This document shows positions 59,451-60,000 of a stretch of DNA of 60,000 bases, in pieces. The position numbers were made by a program, and so were the translations under genes. The DNA comes from Hydractinia symbiolongicarpus. Taxonomy: Eukaryota; Cnidaria; Hydrozoa; Anthoathecata; Hydractiniidae. The DNA lies in assembly GCF_029227915.1 (NCBI RefSeq), contig NC_079885.1, positions 26,229,001 to 26,289,000 of the forward strand, given 5' to 3'. The notes beneath the pieces are model-generated. The model made no database searches. It was not told the origin of the DNA and saw nothing but the letters and a program-made list of their open reading frames with translations. Numbering within the stretch: the first letter of the stretch is position 1; each line of letters opens with the position of its first letter.

Positions 59451-60000
59451 ATTCAGTGTTAAAGTCACTGGTAAAGAATCAAATTCAGTGTTAAAGTCAG
59501 TGCAAAGTTTCAAATTTAGTGTGAAAGTCACTGCAAAGAGTCGAGTTCAGTGCTAAAGTCACTGCAAAGAGTCGAGTTCAGTGTTAAAGTCACTGCAAAG
59601 AGTAGATTTCAGTGTAAAAGTCACTGCAAAGAGTCGAATTCAGTATAAAAGTCACTGCAAAGATTCAAATTCAGTGTCAAAGTCAGTGCAAAGTTTCAAA
59701 TTCAGTGTTAAAGTCACTGCAAAGAGTCGAATTCAGTGTTAAAGTCACTGCAAAGAGTCGAGTTCAGTGTTGAAGTCACTGCAAAGAGTCGAATTCAGTA
59801 TAAAAGTCACTGCAAAGATTCAAATTCAGTGTCAAAGTCAGTGCAAAGTTTCAAATTCAGTGTTAAAGTCACTGCAAAGAGTCAAATTCAGTGTAAAATT
59901 CAGTGTAAAAGTCACTGCAAAGAGTCGAATTCAGTATAAAAGTCACTGCAAAGATTCAAATTCAGTGTCAAAGCCAGTGCAAAGTTTCAAATTCAGTGTT
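59451..60000. repeat. 31-bp satellite with higher-order structure (runs past window end)
   Basis: About 17-18 units of consensus TTCAGTGTTAAAGTCACTGC AAAGAGTCGAA (31 bp; shown split). A variant pair (CAGTATAAAAG...GATTCAA followed by GTGTCAAAGTCAGTGC...TTTCAA) recurs at 59641, 59796 and 59932, that is 155 bp (five units) and then 136 bp with one short unit. The array lies in a GAS8 intron. The plus-strand frame across it is an artefact. Confidence 0.93.

Noticed and set aside
59736-59939. 67-codon plus-strand frame with repeated SVKVTAKS
   Set aside because: Translation of the 31-bp satellite; the period is not a multiple of three and frames are interchangeable.
59451-60000. CRISPR-like regular repeats
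   Set aside because: Head-to-tail units with no unique spacers, in a eukaryotic intron; a satellite.

Overview
This is eukaryotic, AT-rich, intron-rich animal DNA. The codon-level matches are to metazoan ciliary and FERM/RING proteins. Introns are short to medium GT-AG introns, mostly with a TTTTAG-type acceptor. The repeats (Penelope-like, CR1-like and other LINEs, small TIR elements) suit a cnidarian, probably a hydrozoan; that placement is an inference from style, not a proven assignment.

Layout. 1-35.7 kb: the first 39 coding exons (about 2,296 codons, all in frame after splicing) of an outer-arm axonemal dynein heavy chain of the DNAH5/DNAH8 type, on the minus strand. They run from a start codon at 35727 to the second AAA module, where the window cuts the gene. 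Its introns hold a truncated LINE (10.7-11.8 kb), a pogo-like element with another TIR element nested in it (23.5-24.9 kb), a roughly 1-kb CAG/CTG TIR element (31.5-32.5 kb), several copies of a hairpin-headed repeat, and a decayed ~100-bp tandem array (20.6-22.0 kb). 35.7-51 kb: a repeat-dominated region. It holds a Penelope-like retroelement with hammerhead-ribozyme-like ends and a 12-bp target duplication (36,996-39,548), three possible upstream coding exons (41.0-41.4 kb), a long perfect hairpin (40.45 kb), a second LINE copy (42.9-43.6 kb), a TIR element with a BED-like zinc-finger remnant (43.7-45.2 kb), and a third LINE copy split by a CR1-like LINE (45.6-48.8 kb). The 3' end of the CR1-like LINE carries a tandemly duplicated 619-bp unit. 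Each unit contains a heat-shock-element/TATA promoter in front of a short ORF with a signal-peptide-like start and a CCHC-like motif.

51.4-54.3 kb: a complete four-exon MYLIP/IDOL-type FERM-RING E3 ubiquitin ligase (466 aa), minus strand. 55.9-60 kb: the last five exons of GAS8/DRC4 (nexin-dynein regulatory complex subunit 4), minus strand, with a 31-bp satellite showing higher-order structure in the intron at the window edge.

All three conserved host genes lie on the minus strand. Two of them (outer-arm dynein and DRC4) act in motile cilia; MYLIP between them is a ubiquitin ligase with no direct ciliary role. The least ordinary parts are the duplicated heat-shock-promoter cassette and the Penelope element, which has inverted ribozyme-bearing ends and a deleted endonuclease core.
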